Shown here: in pieces, positions 5,564-5,911 of the stretch
Layout of the letters: the number at the start of each line of letters is the position of its first letter
Numbering within the stretch: position 1 is the first letter of the stretch
Made by a program: the position numbers and the translations under genes
Origin: Treponema sp.
Lineage (GTDB): Bacteria > Spirochaetota > Spirochaetia > Treponematales > Breznakiellaceae
DNA length: 5,911 nt
Direction: 5' to 3'
Assembly: GCA_031283905.1 (NCBI GenBank)
Contig: JAITAW010000120.1
Coordinates: forward strand, 1-5,911
The notes under the pieces: model-generated
Database searches by the model: none
Seen by the model: only the letters and a program-made list of their open reading frames with translations
Told to the model about the DNA's origin: nothing

Positions 5564-5578
5564 GGCGGCATCGCCGCC
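5564..5578 (-). promoter_or_regulatory. GC-rich hairpin in the leuC leader
   Basis: GGCGGC (5564-5569) and GCCGCC (5573-5578) form a perfect 6-bp inverted repeat with a 3-base loop. On the minus strand it lies between the -10 box and the leuC ribosome binding site, close to the expected mRNA 5' end. There is no U-run after it, so it is not a terminator. It may stabilise the mRNA end or serve as a protein site. Confidence 0.4.
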
Positions 5579-5592
5579 TGTAACGCGCTTTC

Positions 5593-5621
5593 ATCATACC
5601 ATATTTTGTACTCTTACGCAA
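5593..5621 (-). promoter_or_regulatory. Likely promoter of leuCD
   Basis: Minus strand: TTGCGT (5621-5616), a 17-base spacer, then TATGAT (5598-5593). The -10 matches five of six consensus bases; the -35 keeps only TTG. It predicts an mRNA leader of roughly 45 bases with no leucine-rich leader peptide. Confidence 0.6.
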
Positions 5622-5663
5622 TAACACCGCAGTGTCTTGCAAACGCCGCGGCCATGCGATCTC

Positions 5664-5692
5664 TTGACATTACCGTCAAAATCGATTAGCGT
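5664..5692 (+). promoter_or_regulatory. Likely promoter of glnS
   Basis: A consensus TTGACA (5664-5669) is followed after 17 bases by TAGCGT (5687-5692), which keeps the T, A and final T of a -10 box. The -35 is embedded in the inverted repeat TTGAC-N6-GTCAA (5664-5679). Confidence 0.5.
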
Positions 5693-5708
5693 TGTCCTAG
5701 TAGGACGG
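5692..5708 (+). promoter_or_regulatory. Palindrome overlapping the glnS start-site and ribosome-binding region
   Basis: GTCC (5694-5697) and GGAC (5703-5706) around TAGTA form a short dyad; as DNA the match extends to GTCCTA/TAGGAC around one base. In RNA, two flanking U-G pairs give a 6-bp stem that includes the AGGA nearest to the glnS ATG. It could be an operator at the transcription start or a weak stem masking the ribosome binding site. Confidence 0.35.
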
Positions 5709-5714
5709 ATATAT

Positions 5715-5911
5715 ATGGAAAACAAAGCAGCACTAATTGCGGGCAACGAAGCCGCGGCGTGTGAAACCGGCGCTTGTGAAACGAGTGTTTCGAGTAATTT
5801 TATCAGTGATTTCATCAAGGAAGACCTTGCAAGCGGGCGGTTTAAGGAAGTACGCACCCGCTTCCCGCCGGAACCGAACGGTTGGCTTCATATCGGGCAT
5901 TGCAAGGCGTT
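5715..5911 (+). CDS. glnS: Glutaminyl-tRNA synthetase, N-terminal part, 3' end outside window
   Basis: The first 65 codons of a class I aminoacyl-tRNA synthetase that charges tRNA-Gln with glutamine using ATP in the cytoplasm. The stretch NFISDFIKEDLASGRF (28-43), then TRFPPEPNGWLHIGHCKA, carries the GlnRS/GluRS-type catalytic HIGH motif (60-63) in the form typical of GlnRS (RFPPEPNGxLHIGHxK). The Rossmann core, KMSKS and anticodon-binding barrels lie beyond the window. The ATG at 5715 is the only ATG or GTG start in frame. A weak GGA lies five bases upstream and AGGA slightly further. The first 27 residues (Ala/Glu/Cys-rich, containing the doublet ACETGACETS) precede the conserved region and are longer than the usual 5-15 residue lead-in. 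It is divergent from leuCD. Confidence 0.93.
   Translation, partial: MENKAALIAGNEAAACETGACETSVSSNFISDFIKEDLASGRFKEVRTRFPPEPNGWLHIGHCKA

Overview
The window is about half G+C and reads as a chromosomal segment of a Gram-negative bacterium. The best guess is a spirochaete of the Treponema type, possibly a gut species. Three things support this: a leftover tail of the Rpn/PD-(D/E)XK 'putative transposase' family that litters such genomes, a decayed TonB-dependent receptor, and a lone TrpB2 enzyme. This is inference from protein resemblance; no rRNA or other firm marker is present.

Layout from left to right. (1) 1-424, plus strand: the 3' end of mutS2, covering the KOW-like stretch and the Smr domain. 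(2) 425-509: a short convergent gap with a strong hairpin. (3) 510-1886, minus strand: a complete TrpB2-type tryptophan synthase beta chain with a good ribosome binding site. Its leader holds an exact 14-bp direct repeat and a CATG-rich dyad. (4) 2029-2179, plus strand: a complete transcription unit for tRNA-Asn(GUU), with a near-consensus promoter and a textbook rho-independent terminator. (5) 2180-3109: a 0.9-kb stretch with no intact gene. From about 2401 it is the wreck of a TonB-dependent outer-membrane receptor, broken by stops and frameshifts. (6) 3173-3394, minus strand: a tail fragment of an Rpn-family nuclease with a tryptophan ladder. (7) 3395-3700: no convincing gene, but an imperfect inverted repeat next to the leuD stop. 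(8) 3701-5542, minus strand: leuC and leuD, the two subunits of 3-isopropylmalate dehydratase (or a close homologue), as a two-gene operon. (9) 5543-5714: a divergent promoter region. (10) 5715-5911, plus strand: the start of glnS (glutaminyl-tRNA synthetase), cut by the window end.

The intact genes are amino-acid metabolism and translation genes: TrpB2 for tryptophan, LeuCD for leucine or another 2-hydroxy-dicarboxylate chain-extension pathway, and tRNA-Asn and GlnRS for decoding. They are not one pathway. leuA, leuB and trpA are not in the window, so LeuCD and TrpB2 depend on genes elsewhere or on imported precursors. The middle (2180-3700) is a decay zone between conserved genes.

I found no sign of a new defence, mobile or biosynthetic system. 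The most distinctive items are the trpB2 leader, the Trp-ladder tail, the multiply broken receptor and the changed Smr motifs of MutS2.
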